From: Sphingomonas crocodyli
Lineage (GTDB): Bacteria; Pseudomonadota; Alphaproteobacteria; Sphingomonadales; Sphingomonadaceae
Length of the DNA: 64,000 nucleotides
NCBI RefSeq assembly: GCF_004005865.1
Contig: NZ_SACN01000001.1
Location: 2,852,001-2,916,000, forward strand
Direction of reading: 5' to 3'
This document shows, one piece after another, positions 62,769 to 64,000 of this stretch. The position numbers and the translations under genes were made by a program. Numbering within the stretch: position 1 is the first letter of the stretch; each line of letters opens with the position of its first letter. The notes beneath the pieces are model-generated. The model searched no databases. It worked only from the letters and a program-made list of their open reading frames with translations, and was not told where the DNA came from.

Positions 62769-63689
62769 ATGAACGATCAAGGCGGACGCATGGCGGACGC
62801 ACATGTAAACAATCGTTATGGATGGAGCGATCTGGCGCCCGTCCTGCGCGGGCTGCGCCCCGTTTGGCCCTTCATCCTCGGCGCGCTGATTCTTGCCGTG
62901 CCCACCCTGTTCGATGTCGCACGACAGAGCTGGTCGACCGAACAGGGCGCGCACGGCCCGATCGTGCTGGCGACCGGCCTGTGGCTCTATGCCCGCCGCT
63001 GGAGCGAGGCGAAGGCGCTGGCGATGCCGGGCAACCCGATCGTCGCACTGATCGCCGCACTCGTCTTCGTGCCGAGCTATGCCGTCTTCCGGATCATCAA
63101 CGTGATCGAGGTCGAAGGCTTCTGCATGTATGCGAGCCTGCTGACCGGCGCTTATTACCTGATCGGTGCGCGCGCGCTGCGGCTGATGTGGTTTCCGATC
63201 CTCTACATGCTGTTCATCTTCCCGCCGCCCGACACCGTCGTCGCGATGGTCACGCAACCTTTGAAGATCGGTATCTCGCAGGCGTCGATCGATCTTTTGC
63301 ACCTGTTCGGTTATCCGATCGCGGGTTCGGGCGTGATGATCAGCATCGGCCAGTACGACCTGCTGATCGCGCAGGCGTGTGCGGGGCTGAACTCGCTGAT
63401 CAGCCTGTCGGCGATCGGCCTGTTCTACATCTACGTCCGCCACAATGCGAACTGGCGCTATGCGCTGCTGCTGATGCTCGCGATCGTGCCGGTGGCGGTG
63501 CTCGCCAACTTCATCCGCGTGATCGGGCTGATCCTGATCACCTATTATCTGGGCGATGCCGCCGCGCAGGGCTTCCTGCACAATTTCTCGGGCATCACGC
63601 TGTTCCTCTTTTCGGTGCTGGGTATCTTCGGCGTCGATGCGCTGGCAAGCCCGCTGCGGCGGCGGCTTGCGAAGGCGGGCCAGGCATGA
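62769..63689 (+). CDS. Exosortase (XrtV-like)
   Basis: 306 residues, with about eight membrane segments. The exosortase triad is visible: Cys204 in AQACAGLNSL, Arg250 in NFIRVIGL, His271 in FLHNFSG. FPPPDTVVAMVTQPLKIGIS and the C-terminal FGVDALASPLRRRL fit the sphingomonad type often named exosortase V. It should cleave PEP-CTERM proteins and attach them to an envelope polymer. ATG 62769 is used; ATG 62790 has a better AAGGCGG site and is a good alternative. The stop overlaps the next gene by four bases. Confidence 0.92.
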   Translation: MNDQGGRMADAHVNNRYGWSDLAPVLRGLRPVWPFILGALILAVPTLFDVARQSWSTEQGAHGPIVLATGLWLYARRWSEAKALAMPGNPIVALIAALVFVPSYAVFRIINVIEVEGFCMYASLLTGAYYLIGARALRLMWFPILYMLFIFPPPDTVVAMVTQPLKIGISQASIDLLHLFGYPIAGSGVMISIGQYDLLIAQACAGLNSLISLSAIGLFYIYVRHNANWRYALLLMLAIVPVAVLANFIRVIGLILITYYLGDAAAQGFLHNFSGITLFLFSVLGIFGVDALASPLRRRLAKAGQA

Positions 63690-64000
63690 CGGACAACGCC
63701 ATGACGCACGAAACCATGAGCGACGCCCCCTCCCCGCTGATCAGCCGGCGCGCGATGATCGTCGGCGGCGTCTGCGCGGCGGCGAGCGTGATCGCCAATT
63801 CGCGCCGCCCGGACGAGCCGCTGCGCATGGCGCCCGCGAACGCCGATCTGAAGAAGCTGATCCCGACGAAGATCGGCGACTGGACCTTCGAAAGCGTCGG
63901 CGGCCTCGTCCTGCCGCCCGAGGACCAGCTGAAGGCCGGGGTCTATTCGAAGCTGCTCACCCGCTATTATGGCGCGCCGAACAGCGAGCCGATCATGCTG
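63686..64000 (+). CDS. EpsI-like exosortase-associated protein (partial, runs off the end)
   Basis: The first 105 codons are seen; the frame is still open at the window end. The ATG overlaps the exosortase stop as ATGA. The N-terminus carries a Tat-like SRRAMIVGGVCAAASVIA segment and then PANADLKKLIPTKIGDWTF, which is the start of the EpsI domain (PF11984). EpsI proteins accompany exosortases and are thought to help in sorting or polymer attachment. This completes the start of an exosortase operon. Confidence 0.85.
   Translation, partial: MTDNAMTHETMSDAPSPLISRRAMIVGGVCAAASVIANSRRPDEPLRMAPANADLKKLIPTKIGDWTFESVGGLVLPPEDQLKAGVYSKLLTRYYGAPNSEPIML

Noticed and set aside
1..64000. CRISPR arrays, transposases or phage genes
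   Set aside because: No regular direct-repeat/spacer pattern, transposase, integrase or phage structural gene was found on either strand.

Overview
The window is about 64 kb of GC-rich, densely coding bacterial chromosome. I read it as an alphaproteobacterium of the family Sphingomonadaceae, most likely Sphingomonas or a close relative. The reasons are the recG / sdhE / mfd and recA-cckA neighbourhoods, a GTTC-N7-GTTC type SOS box in front of recA, an exosortase of the kind found in sphingomonads beside a PEP-CTERM protein, many Tat-like exported enzymes, and families of GC-rich intergenic inverted repeats. Nothing shows a plasmid, a prophage or an integrated island: there is no integrase, transposase or CRISPR array, and most genes are core metabolism, repair, translation or envelope functions. 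Species-level placement cannot be made from the sequence alone.

Layout. 0.2-4 kb: an exported ASKHA-fold protein, a CAP-domain protein, a small iron-permease-family protein, a DUF3060 protein and a GT4 glycosyltransferase. 4-10 kb: recG, a 268-bp nested inverted-repeat element, sdhE and mfd. 10-16 kb: an Old Yellow Enzyme relative, an EAL phosphodiesterase with a decayed GGDEF domain, moaA, nadK and tRNA-Asn with a visible promoter. 16-21 kb: small exported proteins, a D-aminoacylase-type amidohydrolase, kdsA (LPS Kdo synthesis) and a MAPEG protein. 21-25 kb: a tightly packed minus-strand group (lipoprotein, NAD(P)HX repair enzyme, RlmD-like RNA methyltransferase; enoyl-CoA hydratase and N-formylglutamate amidohydrolase). 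25-39 kb: a DUF885 hydrolase, DipZ, a GGCT-M24 fusion, the TPR-ispE-nuclease operon, prolyl oligopeptidase, a flavin monooxygenase and a KefB-type antiporter. 39-46 kb: alaS with a coupled secreted protein, the tag operon, and a VOC-GST-DUF4019 operon. 45-53 kb: recA with its SOS box, cckA, an M13 peptidase, DUF2062, smpB and dapA. 53-61 kb: slt, a cytochrome P450 divergent from a TetR regulator, a secreted coat-like protein, rsmE and gshA. 60.6-61.3 kb: a gene-free, highly structured stretch that is the best candidate for an undescribed RNA. 61-64 kb: a second CAP protein, then a PEP-CTERM protein facing away from an exosortase-EpsI operon that runs off the window.

Functional themes are DNA repair and replication-fork rescue (recG, mfd, recA, tag), redox and glutathione metabolism (gshA, GST, MAPEG, NAD(P)HX repair, nadK), envelope building (kdsA, slt, exosortase system, glycosyltransferase) and cell-cycle control (cckA). 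Start codons were moved from the longest open frame wherever a Shine-Dalgarno site, a signal peptide or a stop/start overlap argued for a different start; each such choice is stated.
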